Shown: positions 34,158 through 42,266 of the stretch, piece by piece
Numbering within the stretch: the first letter of the stretch is position 1
Layout of the letters: every line of letters starts with the position of its first letter
Assembly: GCF_000020645.1 (NCBI RefSeq)
Contig: NC_011060.1
Span: 122,501-186,500 of the forward strand
Source of the DNA: Pelodictyon phaeoclathratiforme BU-1
GTDB lineage: Bacteria; Bacteroidota; Chlorobiia; Chlorobiales; Chlorobiaceae
Length of the DNA stretch: 64,000 nt
Reading direction: 5' to 3'
The notes under the pieces: model-generated
Databases searched by the model: none
What the model was told of the DNA's origin: nothing
The model's input: the letters and a program-made list of their open reading frames with translations, nothing else
Translations under genes and position numbers: made by a program

Positions 34158-34610
34158 ATGGAAAAAGGTTTGAATTTTAAAGTGGGAGAGGCAATGCTGA
34201 AAGATGCAATGGGTGGATACCGGGGAACGGCGACGGAGATCAGCAGGGTAATTGCCGAGCATCCGGAAAGGGCAGAAGCGTACTATGATCGGGGCAATGC
34301 CCGCAGCAGTTGCAATGATTTTGATGGCGCCATAGCCGATTTCAGCATGGCATTACAGATAGGCCTTCGTTTCCGTGAAGCTATTACGGCTTATGGTAAT
34401 CGCGGTATGGCAAGGGTAAAAAGTGGAGATATGGATGGCGCAATTCAGGATTTCAGCGCAATCATCGAGCGAAAGCCCGCCAACAAACGGCTTTTGTCTA
34501 CTGCGTATAAGAACAGGGCGTTGGTAAAAGAAAAAAAAGGTGATAGCGAAGGCGCCGCAGGAGACAGGACGATGGCTCTCTTGTTATCATCGGATAGAAA
34601 CAAACAATAA
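34158..34610 (+). CDS. tetratricopeptide-repeat protein
   Basis: A 150-residue protein made of about three TPR units, for example AEAYYDRGNARSSCNDFDGAIADFSMALQIG, ITAYGNRGMARVKSGDMDGAIQDFSAIIERKP and STAYKNRALVKEKKGDSEGAAGDRTMAL. TPRs form a protein-binding scaffold; the partner is unknown. There is no signal peptide. It is placed 32 bases after the ferredoxin gene and 21 bases before the hcp start, so it belongs to the same operon. Confidence 0.82.
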   Translation: MEKGLNFKVGEAMLKDAMGGYRGTATEISRVIAEHPERAEAYYDRGNARSSCNDFDGAIADFSMALQIGLRFREAITAYGNRGMARVKSGDMDGAIQDFSAIIERKPANKRLLSTAYKNRALVKEKKGDSEGAAGDRTMALLLSSDRNKQ

Positions 34611-34631
34611 CCAGTAATGGAGGATAGAGCG

Positions 34632-36260
34632 ATGGGAATGTATTGTAACCAGTGTCAGGAGAGCGTTCATGGGAGCGGATGTATCGTGAGAGGTGTCTGC
34701 GGAAAGGATGATATGACCGCCAAACTGCAGGATGTGCTTGTTTATGCAACCGAAGGTCTTGCTCTTGCTGCAGAACAACAGCAGGGCAGTGTGTCGAGAA
34801 ACGTGGGTCAGCTTATCAGCGAGTCTCTTTTTGTAACGGTCACCAATACCAATTTTGATGAGGATGCCATTGTTGCGCAGATCCGCAAAACGCTTGCCCT
34901 GCGTGATGAACTGAAGGCGACGCTTGCTGTTCAGCCTGACCATGACGTTGCCTGCTGGACTGGCAGCTCAAAGGATGAGTTTCTTGCAAAAGCTGAGACG
35001 TCAGGTCTTGAAAGCCTCAGTGAAAACGAAGATCTTCAGTCACTCAAAAGCCTTGTGCTCTTCGGAATAAAGGGTCTTGCGGCCTATACCGACCATGCGG
35101 CGGTGCTCGGTTACCACGATGACGAAATTTATGCTTTTTATGTCAAAGGGCTTGCAGCTCTGACCAAGGAGCTAACGGCCGATGAACTGACCGCGCTGGT
35201 ACTTGAAACCGGAGGCGTTGCCGTCAAGGCGATGGCGCTGCTCGACAAGGCCAACACTGAAACCTATGGTCAGCCGGAAATTACCACAGTGAAGACCGGT
35301 GTCGGCAAAAATCCCGGTATCCTCATTTCAGGTCACGACCTTCGCGATCTGGAAGATCTGCTCAAACAGACGGAAGGTACCGGAGTCGATGTCTATACCC
35401 ACTGCGAAATGCTTCCAGCCCACTACTATCCGGCATTCAAGAAGTATTCGCACTTTGTCGGCAACTACGGTGGTTCATGGTGGTCACAGGATCGGGAGTT
35501 TGAGACCTTCAACGGCCCGATTCTTATGACGACAAACTGCATCGTGCCGGTTCGCGAGTCTTACCGTAACCGGATGTTTACCACCGGTATGGCCGGTTAT
35601 CCCGGACTGAAGCATATCGCTGCACGCCCTGAAGGCGGTCAGAAAGATTTCTCTGCCCTTGTCGAACTGGCAAAAAGCTGCCCGGCGCCAAAAGAGCTTG
35701 AAAATGGTACCATCACCGGAGGATTTGCGCACAACCAGGTGATTGCGCTGGCTGACAAGGTGGTTGCTGCGGTGAAGAGCGGAGCCATCAAGCGCTTTGT
35801 GGTGATGGCCGGTTGTGACGGACGTCATAAATCCCGGCAGTACTATACCGATGTTGCCGCAGCCCTTCCTGACAATACCGTTATCCTCACGGCTGGGTGT
35901 GCCAAGTACCGCTACAACAAGCTTGAGCTTGGCGATATCGGCGGCATTCCGCGCGTGCTTGATGCCGGACAGTGCAACGACTCCTACTCACTTGCGGTCA
36001 TTGCCCTGAAACTCAAGGAGGTATTCGAGCTTGACGATATCAACGATCTGCCGATCTCCTTCGATATTGCATGGTATGAGCAGAAAGCCGTTACTGTGCT
36101 GCTTGCCCTGCTCTTTCTTGGAGTAAAAGGCATTCGTCTCGGACCAACACTTCCCGAGTTTTTGACTCCGAATGTTGCTGCAGTGCTGGTTGAGAAATTT
36201 GGTATCAAGCCGATCGGAACCGTTGCCGCTGATGTCGAAGCCATGATGGCAGGCGCATAA
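34632..36260 (+). CDS. hcp: hybrid cluster protein (Hcp)
   Basis: Hcp reduces hydroxylamine in vitro and acts in nitric-oxide stress as an NO reductase or nitrosylase. The 542 residues from ATG 34632 (MGMYCNQCQES) carry the N-terminal C-x2-C-x8-C-x5-C cluster site. Hybrid-cluster ligand motifs follow: VYTHCEMLPAHYYPAF, GNYGGSWW, TTNCIVPV, TAGCAKYRYNKLELGDI and DAGQCNDSYS. GGAGG lies 9 bases before this ATG, which is why the upstream ATG at 34617 was not chosen. It is the last gene of the Rrf2-ferredoxin-TPR-hcp cluster and is followed by a terminator. Confidence 0.96.
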   Translation: MGMYCNQCQESVHGSGCIVRGVCGKDDMTAKLQDVLVYATEGLALAAEQQQGSVSRNVGQLISESLFVTVTNTNFDEDAIVAQIRKTLALRDELKATLAVQPDHDVACWTGSSKDEFLAKAETSGLESLSENEDLQSLKSLVLFGIKGLAAYTDHAAVLGYHDDEIYAFYVKGLAALTKELTADELTALVLETGGVAVKAMALLDKANTETYGQPEITTVKTGVGKNPGILISGHDLRDLEDLLKQTEGTGVDVYTHCEMLPAHYYPAFKKYSHFVGNYGGSWWSQDREFETFNGPILMTTNCIVPVRESYRNRMFTTGMAGYPGLKHIAARPEGGQKDFSALVELAKSCPAPKELENGTITGGFAHNQVIALADKVVAAVKSGAIKRFVVMAGCDGRHKSRQYYTDVAAALPDNTVILTAGCAKYRYNKLELGDIGGIPRVLDAGQCNDSYSLAVIALKLKEVFELDDINDLPISFDIAWYEQKAVTVLLALLFLGVKGIRLGPTLPEFLTPNVAAVLVEKFGIKPIGTVAADVEAMMAGA

Positions 36261-36322
36261 GCCGCGCATACTCCTGTAGAGAGTCGTCGTTAAAGGCGCT
36301 TCTGCGGATAGAGAAGAGTATC

Positions 36323-36365
36323 AGGTCAGGTGCAGCTCGAAAGGCAGTACCTGACCTCTTATTTT
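36323..36365 (+). terminator. Rho-independent terminator after hcp
   Basis: AGGTCAGGT (36323-36331) pairs with ACCTGACCT (36349-36357) across a 17-base loop and is followed by CTTATTTTAG. It sits 63 bases after the hcp stop. Confidence 0.75.
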
Positions 36366-36414
36366 AGCTCTGCTCTTAACATGGGGAGTAGCGCTTCTGG
36401 TCGCAAGAGGCCGC

Positions 36415-36556
36415 AAAGGGGAAAAAGCTTGGGCGGAACCGGAGTTTAATGTCGGTGCCGAACATTTGCTTGGCGAAGGAGACCTTCTTGTCGATGTAGA
36501 GCCCTTCGAACTGGTGGAAGACGCAGTAGCTTCGTGAGCTGATAGCCTCGTTATCT
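36415..36556 (-). pseudogene. pheS fragment A
   Basis: About 140 bases match the intact pheS gene at 45960-46130 with a few substitutions. The minus strand reads NEAISSRSYCVFHQFEGLYIDKKVSFAKQMFGTDIKLRFRPSFFPF. Compared with PheS, a 30-bp piece is missing between two GCGAAGGAG repeats (46021-46029 and 46051-46059 in the intact gene), which removes ten residues in frame. Nothing of pheS continues on either side. Confidence 0.9.
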
Positions 36557-36655
36557 GAGCGAAAAAATAAAGGTGGGGCACTCATCGGAGATGCTTATCT
36601 CCCGTACCTCCGAATATGCCATAAATTATCCTTGCGGGATTGTACCAGATGATGA

Positions 36656-37069
36656 TCAGTCTGGTGACAGTGTCCAATTTTCTATAATTAATCGATCTTG
36701 GATTCTGGTAAACGCTTTATCTCCCGTAACAAGAATGGCATTGACTGCCTGAGCATGAGCCGCAATCATGAGGTCAAGTGGTGAGAGCGTCACACCTGTG
36801 GTTTCGCACTTGGCTCGAAGATCACCATAAACGATGGCAACCTCTTTATCCCAGGCCAATATTTTTACCCGGATCAAAAACTCATGGACGCGGGCGGTAA
36901 GGCCCTTCGGATAGGTTCGTTTTGCCAGGCCATAGAGTAATTCTGCCTGTGTAACTGAAGATATCACAACGCGCTGTATTGGTACAGCAATCAGCCGCTC
37001 TCGCACAAGAGGAATGTCTCCTTTGATAACATGACTGGCAATATTTGTATCAAGCATGTAGAGGCTCAT
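36656..37069 (-). CDS. vapC: VapC-type PIN-domain toxin
   Basis: A PIN-domain ribonuclease toxin of 137 residues. It shows LYMLDTNIASHVIKGD with the first metal-binding Asp, SSVTQAELLYGLAKR with Glu, SPLDLMIAAHAQAVNAILVTGDKAF with two further Asp, and the end TRIQDRLIIENW. All acidic positions of the active site are present. The start codon overlaps the antitoxin stop (ATGA), so translation is coupled. In other bacteria such VapC proteins cleave initiator tRNA or rRNA. Confidence 0.92.
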   Translation of the reverse strand: MSLYMLDTNIASHVIKGDIPLVRERLIAVPIQRVVISSVTQAELLYGLAKRTYPKGLTARVHEFLIRVKILAWDKEVAIVYGDLRAKCETTGVTLSPLDLMIAAHAQAVNAILVTGDKAFTRIQDRLIIENWTLSPD

Positions 37070-37326
37070 TCTGCCCAACCCTCAAAAGGATCTCGCAATT
37101 GCTCTGGTTGCGTTCGATCGTCAGCCTGCATAAAATCGGCAGGCACCTCAGTTGTTGTATCAAGCTCAAACAGCCCTGCCCATGAATCGGGATGGTGTGA
37201 CAAAATGACATCTCCGGAAATTGCATCACGACGGATAAACACCTCTTTCCCCTCAAAACGGAACTCCTTCGGTAATCGGACGGCTTGACTGCGCCCTGAC
37301 ATAAAAATTTTTGCAGTAACAGGCAT
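37066..37326 (-). CDS. vapB: VapB-type antitoxin
   Basis: An 86-residue AbrB/SpoVT-fold antitoxin: MPVTAKIFMSGRSQAVRLPKEFRFEGKEVFIRRDAISGDVILSHHPDSWAGLF, ending in a toxin-binding tail with DPFEGWAE. The ATG at 37326 follows a good AAGGAGG site; the longer upstream frame is not used. It is the first gene of the vapBC pair. Confidence 0.92.
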   Translation of the reverse strand: MPVTAKIFMSGRSQAVRLPKEFRFEGKEVFIRRDAISGDVILSHHPDSWAGLFELDTTTEVPADFMQADDRTQPEQLRDPFEGWAE

Positions 37327-37403
37327 CGGTAATCCTCCTTGATAAAAAGCCGTTTTCAATCTAAATCTAATTTTGATATCTACCAAGAGAGATATCAAAA
37401 TTA

Positions 37404-37939
37404 GATGCACCTTGAAGAGCCACCACACCAAAATTCACGGCGACTGCCGACAGCCGACAGATGAACCTCCTCGCTGACAGGTCGGTGCACCTTGCCATGT
37501 TCCCCGAAGAGCTTCCGCACCGGCTCATCAAAATGTTCGTCTTCCGTGGCGATACCGTGCTCGATCCCTTCATGGGGAGCGGGACAACCCCACTTGCCGC
37601 AAAGAATCTCGAACGCAACTCGGTCGGGTACGAAATCAATCCTGAGTTTATCGAGATTGCCAAACAGAAGCTCAACGCCCGTCAGCCCGATTTCATGGGC
37701 ACGGAGGACAAAAAAAAGATCCCCGAAAACCTACCTTTGGCTCCAGAATTGAGAAGGAGAGCGAGGCAGCATGCGAAGAGTTCTTTACGCTCAAGGAGAT
37801 CCTCAGCCCCGAAAAAGTGGAGCTATCCAACGGGTTGACGGAAAAGCTGATCGGCATCAAGAGCGAGGCCTTCACGTACGACAAAGCGGTCGGCTATCTG
37901 ACCGAAAAAATCAAGGGAAAGCGTATTTTCCTGAAGTAG
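37404..37939 (+). pseudogene. DNA methyltransferase fragment, copy 1
   Basis: The sequence encodes pieces of an N4/N6 DNA methyltransferase. Near 37404 there is the N-terminal TLKSHHT-like stretch in a broken frame. It is followed by DRSVHLAMFPEELPHRLIKMF and FRGDTVLDPFMGSGTTPLAAKNLERNSVGYEINPEFIEIAKQKL (SAM motif DPFMGSGTT). After a frameshift near 37735, EEFFTLKEILSPEKVELSNGLTEKL...KIKGKRIFLK ends at TAG. The catalytic middle (with the SPPY-type motif) is deleted between short GCACCTTG-like repeats. The same deletion is in copy 2. Confidence 0.85.
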
Positions 37940-38027
37940 GACAAGCTGAAACATCACTTTTACTCTTTACGCATGAGTCTCCGTTTCTTACCCATTATGA
38001 ACGCTCATTTGCCATAGTGTACTTATT

Positions 38028-38378
38028 TTGATACATTTCTTAAAGAATAACCCAACACTTGAGGTCAGGTTTTTTAAAACCGATGGTGGTACAGAACCAG
38101 TGCGCGATTGGTTACGCGAACTACCCGCTGTTGAGCGAAAAAGAATCGGTGAAGAGATCAAGACTGTTCAATACGGTTGGCCACTGGGGATGCCGCTGGT
38201 TCGCAAAATGGAGAAGGATCTTTGGGAAGTGCGTGTCCATTTGCCTACTCGTATTGCAAGGGTATTATTTACGGTACAGGATGGTTTGATAGTGTTGCTT
38301 CACGGGTTCATAAAAAAATCACAGGCAACTCCGAAGTCTGACCTGCAATTGGCAAAAAGCAGAATGAGGAATACATGA
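38028..38378 (+). CDS. higB: HigB-like toxin (Gp49/RelE family)
   Basis: A 116-residue toxin of the phage-derived Gp49/HigB group: EVRFFKTDGGTEPVRDWLRELPAVERKRIGEEIKTVQYGWPLGMPLVRKMEKDLWEVRVHLPTRIARVLFTVQDGLIVLLHGFIKKSQATP. The end HGFIKKSQxTP with following K/R residues is typical of these ribosome-dependent mRNA interferases. The start is TTG at 38028. The stop overlaps the antitoxin start (ATGA). Toxin-first order is usual for higBA. Confidence 0.9.
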   Translation: MIHFLKNNPTLEVRFFKTDGGTEPVRDWLRELPAVERKRIGEEIKTVQYGWPLGMPLVRKMEKDLWEVRVHLPTRIARVLFTVQDGLIVLLHGFIKKSQATPKSDLQLAKSRMRNT

Positions 38379-38659
38379 TGAATGAAAAAAATATTGGCAG
38401 CAGTTTCGATGAATTTCTTGAAGAAGAGGCTCTTCTGGACGAAGCAACTGCGGTGGCCGTCAAGCGTGTTATTGCCTGGCAAATTGCTCAGGAAATGAAA
38501 GCACAACATCTGACGAAATCTTCAATGGCAAGCAAAATGCAAACCAGTCGGGCAGCACTCAACCGTCTGCTTGATGCAACTGATACCAGTCTTACCCTGA
38601 CAACCCTTGCCAGCGCGGCATCTGTACTTGGGAAAAAATTCAGGATAGAGTTAGTCTGA
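38375..38659 (+). CDS. higA: HigA-like XRE antitoxin
   Basis: A 94-residue HTH antitoxin: a helical N-terminus (SFDEFLEEEALLDEATAVAVKRVIAWQIAQEMKAQHLTKSSMASKMQTSRAALNRLLDATDTSLTLTTLASAASVLGKKFRIEL). The HTH lies at about residues 45-75. It starts four bases inside the toxin gene. The pair looks intact. Confidence 0.9.
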   Translation: MMNEKNIGSSFDEFLEEEALLDEATAVAVKRVIAWQIAQEMKAQHLTKSSMASKMQTSRAALNRLLDATDTSLTLTTLASAASVLGKKFRIELV

Positions 38660-38843
38660 TTCTTTACTTTTTTGAGAGCATTGGACGCTATAACGTTTTG
38701 TACTATCTCAAAACCCGGACACCCAACAGTGTATGGCTTGGCAGGAATAGATGCCAAAAATCACTTATACTGCACACTCAACAGTTATGCACGAGGCACT
38801 TGTCCTGATAAACCTTTTATTAATCTGATAAAAAAAAGAGACG

Positions 38844-38968
38844 ATGGGGTACGAAGCAATCAAACTTGAATTGATTCAATGGTAGTTAATCTTGAGGACG
38901 GTGAAACCTTGGATTATCTCAACGAGCAAAGAGATTCAAATGAAACACAAAATGATTGGTGGCATGAC
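38844..38968 (+). pseudogene. addiction-module protein fragment, frameshifted
   Basis: ATG at 38844 gives MGYEAIKLELIQW and a stop; a shift of frame continues VNLEDGETLDYLNEQRDSNETQNDWWHD. This matches the start of small addiction-module proteins of the type LIEWLxxLEDxxTxxYLxxxKDS....DWWxDL. The C-terminal half is missing because the MNT gene begins at 38964. The 184 bases before it (38660-38843) hold no convincing gene. Confidence 0.55.
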
Positions 38969-39269
38969 TTCAAACCAAACCATGCAGCGAGATCAAGCAC
39001 TTCGCACACTGAGCAGCCATAAAGCAGAGCTTGAGGAGCGTTATGGCGTGAAGAAAGTCGGCATCTTCGGCTCCGTCGCCAGAAATTCTGCCAGGGATGA
39101 CAGCGATATTGATATTGTTGTTGAAATGGAACCGAATATTTTGCTCAGGGTGCAGCTCAAGGAAGAGCTGGAGCAACTGCTGGGCAGCAAAGTTGATCTG
39201 ATCAGGTATTGGAAAAGAATGAACCCGTTTCTGAAGGCTCGTATTGATAAGGAAGCACAGTATGTATGA
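38964..39269 (+). CDS. MNT-type nucleotidyltransferase (antitoxin of a HEPN/MNT pair)
   Basis: A 101-residue minimal nucleotidyltransferase: ERYGVKKVGIFGSVARNSARDDSDIDIVVEMEPN. The GS-x9-DxD catalytic motif (GSVARNSARDDSDID) is intact, so AMPylation of a HEPN toxin is possible, as in HepT/MntA pairs. The C-terminus reads VDLIRYWKRMNPFLKARIDKEAQYV. A decayed copy of this end exists at 44503-44580. The toxin partner that should follow is reduced to a few codons. Confidence 0.85.
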   Translation: MTSNQTMQRDQALRTLSSHKAELEERYGVKKVGIFGSVARNSARDDSDIDIVVEMEPNILLRVQLKEELEQLLGSKVDLIRYWKRMNPFLKARIDKEAQYV

Positions 39270-39402
39270 AGAATATCAAGCAATAGAGGAGTTTATGGAA
39301 GATTGTATGGATCTGATTGATCTTTGGGAAGCAAAGTTTGCAGGGCAGGATCAACTATCTGTATCCCTCGATGAGGTGATCAAGGAGCTAAAGAAAGGCT
39401 GA
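39262..39402 (+). CDS. 46-residue chimeric frame: HEPN-like start, antitoxin-like end
   Basis: The frame starts inside the MNT stop region (ATG 39262) and reads MYEEYQAIEEFMEDCMDLIDLWEAKFAGQDQLSVSLDEVIKELKKG. The first 15 residues also occur after the decayed MNT copy at 44.56 kb and probably are the start of a HEPN toxin. The second part, DLIDLxxAK...SVSLDEVIKEL, is the standard end of Phd/RHH-type antitoxins. It looks like a deletion junction between two TA genes, not a designed protein. Confidence 0.45.
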   Translation: MYEEYQAIEEFMEDCMDLIDLWEAKFAGQDQLSVSLDEVIKELKKG

Positions 39403-39470
39403 TATGCTTGTCTATGGAGAGTGGCAAACTGTTACGCATTTACGTTTATTATCCTGAAGGAGAAAACATC

Positions 39471-39698
39471 ATGGCAAAAATTGAATTACCCTTGTCACAG
39501 TTTACTTATGCTGAAAAACTGGATTTGCTGGAGACAATCTGGGATGATCTTTCAAGGGATGAGGCGGCATTTGAATCTCCGGCATGGCATGAGAACATTC
39601 TAAACGAACGGAAAGAAGCCTTTTCTGCCGGAACGGCGCAACACTCCGACTGGGCAGAAGCCAAAGAGCGCATAAAAAGGAATCTGTCATGCAGTTGA
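39471..39698 (+). CDS. addiction-module antitoxin (RelB/CHP02574-like)
   Basis: A 75-residue antitoxin: MAKIELPLSQFTYAEKLDLLETIWDDLSRDEAAFESPAWHENILNERKEAFSAGTAQHSDWAEAKERIKRNL. The pattern LxxxEKLxLLExIWDDL....SPxWHxxxLxER is that of the putative addiction-module components that pair with ParE/RelE toxins. GAAGGAG lies 8 bases before the ATG at 39471. Its toxin gene starts inside its last codons but is cut after 19 codons. Confidence 0.82.
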   Translation: MAKIELPLSQFTYAEKLDLLETIWDDLSRDEAAFESPAWHENILNERKEAFSAGTAQHSDWAEAKERIKRNLSCS

Positions 39699-39747
39699 GG
39701 ATTTTTGATTCTGTCGAGAGAGATCTTGAAGATGGCTACCATTTCCT
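39689..39747 (+). pseudogene. 5' fragment of a RelE/ParE toxin
   Basis: ATG at 39689 overlaps the antitoxin end and reads MQLRIFDSVERDLEDGYHF, the usual start of RelE/ParE-type toxins that follow this antitoxin family. The homology stops at 39747, where sequence from the 3' end of pheS begins. The antitoxin is therefore an orphan. Confidence 0.72.
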
Positions 39748-39916
39748 CTTTACGCCCCAAACTGCTTCAACATCCGCAAATCATTCTCAAACAGCAGCCT
39801 GCATCAATCTTGTACCTCAGCAACACCGTGCGATCAACACCCACGCCGAAGGCGTAGCCTGACCACTCTTCGGGGTCTATGCCGCTGTTGCGCATGACGT
39901 TGGGGTGTACCATGTC
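39748..39916 (-). pseudogene. pheS fragment B (3' end of gene)
   Basis: The sequence matches 45687-45855, including the pheS stop region: the minus strand contains HPNVMRNSGIDPEEWSGYAFGVGVDRTVLLRYKID. Several substitutions and a small deletion near the end show decay. It joins a toxin fragment on its left. On the right, 39917-40116 contains no recognised gene, only a plus-strand frame reading MSFSLLDGFTGGGKKKLSGLIDI that I cannot assign. Confidence 0.88.
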
Positions 39917-40140
39917 GTTTTCTCTTTTGGATGGGTTTACAGGAGGCGGCAAAAAGAAATTATCCGGTTTGATTGATATCGCAGTCATGCAATCCCTTTC
40001 TCGGCACTCTGATCTCCATGATGAGGCGGGGTTACTATGATGCGTAGTGAATTTTTGATATGTTTCGTGTGTTGTTACAACAATGCTTGCATGTACAAGG
40101 CAAGGCTTGAATCGAATTGAAGAAAAGAAAAAGGAGAACC

Positions 40141-40401
40141 ATGGCTGCTCAACACATTACGCTTGATATCCCTGAAAAGATACTGATTGCAGAAAAGACT
40201 GATGCACTTGCTTTTGGGAGGGAACTGAGGGTTCTTGCGGCAGTTAAGCTGTTTGAGATGGGGCGGTTGTCGTCTGGTCGTGCTTCAGAGCTTGCCGGAA
40301 TGAGCCGTGTTGAATTTTTACTCAGTCTCAGCCGCTATAATGTTTTTCCCCTGGCCTCCGAATTAGATGATTTAGAGCATGACCATGCTTCAAGCCATTA
40401 G
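40141..40401 (+). CDS. UPF0175 antitoxin
   Basis: An 86-residue protein of the UPF0175 family: MAAQHITLDIPEKILIAEKTDALAFGRELRVLAAVKLFEMGRLSSGRASELAGMSRVEFLLSLSRYNVFPLASELDDLEHD. The central AVKLFExGRLSSGRASELAGMSRxEFL is a short HTH. UPF0175 proteins usually sit before DUF3368 PIN-like genes as antitoxins, exactly as here. It overlaps the next gene by 23 bases. Confidence 0.9.
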   Translation: MAAQHITLDIPEKILIAEKTDALAFGRELRVLAAVKLFEMGRLSSGRASELAGMSRVEFLLSLSRYNVFPLASELDDLEHDHASSH

Positions 40402-40867
40402 CAATACCTCTCCCTTACTCTATCTTTACCGTATAGGATTGATTGATCGACTTCCTGAAATTTTCGGAGAAATATGGACTCCCGAAGCGGTGAAGATTGA
40501 ATTAATGGTTGGCGACAAGAGTGGATATGATGTTCCAAACCGGTCAGATTTTTCATTGATCAGGATCATAAACCCAAAAGCACAGTCCTCTGAATGGCTC
40601 TCATTAGACCTCGGTCCGGGAGAATTGGCGGCTATGCCGCTTGCTTTAGAAAATTTGCATTGTATTGTTTTGCTTGATGATATGCTTGCTCGTCGAACAG
40701 CTCATGCTGCCGGTTTACAGGTTTGGGGTACCCTTAAAGTACTACTGGAAATGAAAGCGCAAGGACTTGTCAATAGGGTTGAGCCCTATGTCAATCGTTT
40801 GACTGATGCGGGAATGTGGGTTTCAGATGTTGTGAAGCGTCGGATTCTTGTGTTAGCAGGGGAGTAG
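40379..40867 (+). CDS. DUF3368 PIN-like toxin
   Basis: A 162-residue protein of the DUF3368 family, relatives of VapC PIN ribonucleases. It shows AISNTSPLLYLYRIGLIDRLPEIFGEIWTPEAVKIEL, LGPGELAAMPLALENLHCIVLLDDMLARRTAHAAGLQVWGTLKVLLEMK and the tail RLTDAGMWVSD. The acidic residues E (GELAA) and DD (LLDDMLAR) fit a PIN active site; the first strand has N/S in place of D. Toxicity is inferred from family and pairing. Confidence 0.88.
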   Translation: MTMLQAISNTSPLLYLYRIGLIDRLPEIFGEIWTPEAVKIELMVGDKSGYDVPNRSDFSLIRIINPKAQSSEWLSLDLGPGELAAMPLALENLHCIVLLDDMLARRTAHAAGLQVWGTLKVLLEMKAQGLVNRVEPYVNRLTDAGMWVSDVVKRRILVLAGE

Positions 40868-40869
40868 AG

Positions 40870-41459
40870 ATCCAAAACCGCTCCACCAACAAGACAACCC
40901 AAACACCCAACAGCACCTTGAAGAGCCATCACACCATAATCCACGGCGACAGCCGACAGATGAGGTCGGTGCACCTTGCGATGTTCCCGGAAGAGCTCCC
41001 ACACCTGCTTATGTAAAATGTTCGCCTTCCGTGGTGATACCGTGCTCGATCCCTTCATGGGTAGCGGCACAACCGCACTTGCCGCAAAGAATCTCGAACG
41101 AGGCTCGGTCGGGTGTACGAAATCAATCCTGAGTTTATCGAGATTGCCCGGCAGAAGATCAACACCCGTCAGCCCGATTTCATGTGTACGGAGGACAAAA
41201 AAAAGATCCCCGAAAACTCACTTTTGGCTCCAGGATTGAGAAGGAGAGCGAGGCAGAGCGCGACGAGTTCTTCACGGTCAAGGAGATAGTCAGTTCCGAA
41301 AAAGTGCGGCTATCCAACGGGTTGACGGTAAAACTGAAACCCTTCACGCACGACAAAGTAGCCGGCTATCTGACCGAAAAAATCAAGGGAAAGCGTATCT
41401 TCCTGAAGTATGACAAGCTGAAACATGACGAAGAAAACGTCCTGCTCTGCTATGGGTGA
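40870..41459 (+). pseudogene. DNA methyltransferase fragment, copy 2
   Basis: The same methyltransferase as copies 1 and 3. It has TLKSHHTIIHGDSRQM joined directly to RSVHLAMFPEELPH (the same internal deletion as copy 1). Then, across frameshifts near 41020 and 41115, FRGDTVLDPFMGSGTTALAAKNLERGSVG and EINPEFIEIARQK follow, and finally EFFTVKEIVSSEKVRLSNGLTVKLKPFTHDKVAGYLTEKIKGKRIFLKYDKLKHDEENVLLCY. It keeps about 40 more bases at the 3' end than copy 1. It begins directly after the DUF3368 gene. Confidence 0.87.
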
Positions 41460-41575
41460 GCTGGTTTAGAGTTGAATGGTTTGACGAATTCAAAATGGTC
41501 GCGATACTTGTTCAGGCTATCAGTCCGATTGTCGAACAGTCTCAACTTCTTGCATGACGATACTTGTCAGCAGTC

Positions 41576-41899
41576 TCAGGCAATAGCGTTAATTCCTCTC
41601 CGTTCTACAAGAGAAAGAAGTTTCAAGGTTGTTCCGGCAGGTTTCTTTTGTCCTCGTTCCCATTGACTTACCGATTCCTTTGTTACGTTCAGATAGTGAG
41701 CAAAAACTCTCTGACTCACCTCTTCACGTTCACGCAATGCCTTGATCTCTTCCGGGCTGAATGGGTGAATCGGTGTCAAGCAGGATTCGTCGAAGTGACG
41801 CATTGTCTGTTTGTCAATCACGCCAGCCTCGAACATGTCTGAAGCTGTTTCATGAACCGCCGCAAGGGCATCGCTTTTATATGTTGTAGCTTTACTCAT
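41576..41899 (-). CDS. XRE-family antitoxin (HigA-like)
   Basis: A 107-residue antitoxin with an N-terminal part SDALAAVHETASDMFEAGVIDKQTMRHFDESCLTPIHPFSPEEIKALREREEVSQRVFAHYLNVTKESVSQWERGQKKPAGTTLKLLSLVERRGI. The HTH is at about 55-90. FSPEEIKxLREREEVSQxxFAxxLNVTxxxVSQWERGxKxPxGxxLKLLxLV is the usual pattern of antitoxins that follow RelE-like toxins of the next type. Its start overlaps the toxin stop by 8 bases. Confidence 0.9.
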   Translation of the reverse strand: MSKATTYKSDALAAVHETASDMFEAGVIDKQTMRHFDESCLTPIHPFSPEEIKALREREEVSQRVFAHYLNVTKESVSQWERGQKKPAGTTLKLLSLVERRGINAIA

Positions 41900-42266
41900 A
41901 ACATGTTACAGCCTTGAAGGCTCCTGTCCGAATTAATTTTTCAAGCTTTTCGTCGCAAAGGGAAAAGGTAATTTTTGCAAGTTCTTTATACTCCTTGACA
42001 TCAGCCTTGGTTATGTTAGCCTGCGCATTTTTTGGAAACCCATAAACGAAAAAAGCCTTGTCACCTTGAGAGTAAAAAATGATTGACCTGTAACCGCCTG
42101 ATTTCCCTTCATGAAGTCGAGCAATCCTCTGCTTGATGACTCCTCCGCCGTAATCGGCATCGATTAACCCATTTTCGGCATCCTTGACTGCTTTGCACAG
42201 CTTTTCATCACTGATGCCCTCATCCTTGGCGAACTTTGCAAACCACCTGTTTTTGAAAATCCGCAC
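41892..42266 (-). CDS. RelE/HigB-like toxin
   Basis: A 124-residue toxin: MRIFKNRWFAKFAKDEGISDEKLCKAVKDAENGLIDADYGGGVIKQRIARLHEGKSGGYRSIIFYSQGDKAFFVYGFPKNAQANITKADVKEYKELAKITFSLCDEKLEKLI. The block GGGVIKQRIARxxxGKSGGYRxIIFY...FVYGFxKxxxxNIxxxExxxYKxLA identifies the RelE-like family that pairs with the XRE protein next to it. The toxin gene comes first. The sequence looks complete. Its probable promoter lies at 42267-42310 (TTGACA and an AT-rich stretch). Confidence 0.9.
   Translation of the reverse strand: MRIFKNRWFAKFAKDEGISDEKLCKAVKDAENGLIDADYGGGVIKQRIARLHEGKSGGYRSIIFYSQGDKAFFVYGFPKNAQANITKADVKEYKELAKITFSLCDEKLEKLIRTGAFKAVTCYE

Noticed and set aside
36376..36585. A small gene for a 69-residue protein after hcp
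   Set aside because: It reads as a piece of PheS with a deletion, not as a separate gene.
38672..38869. 65-codon frame after higA
   Set aside because: There is no family pattern, and a real addiction-module frame begins inside it in another frame.
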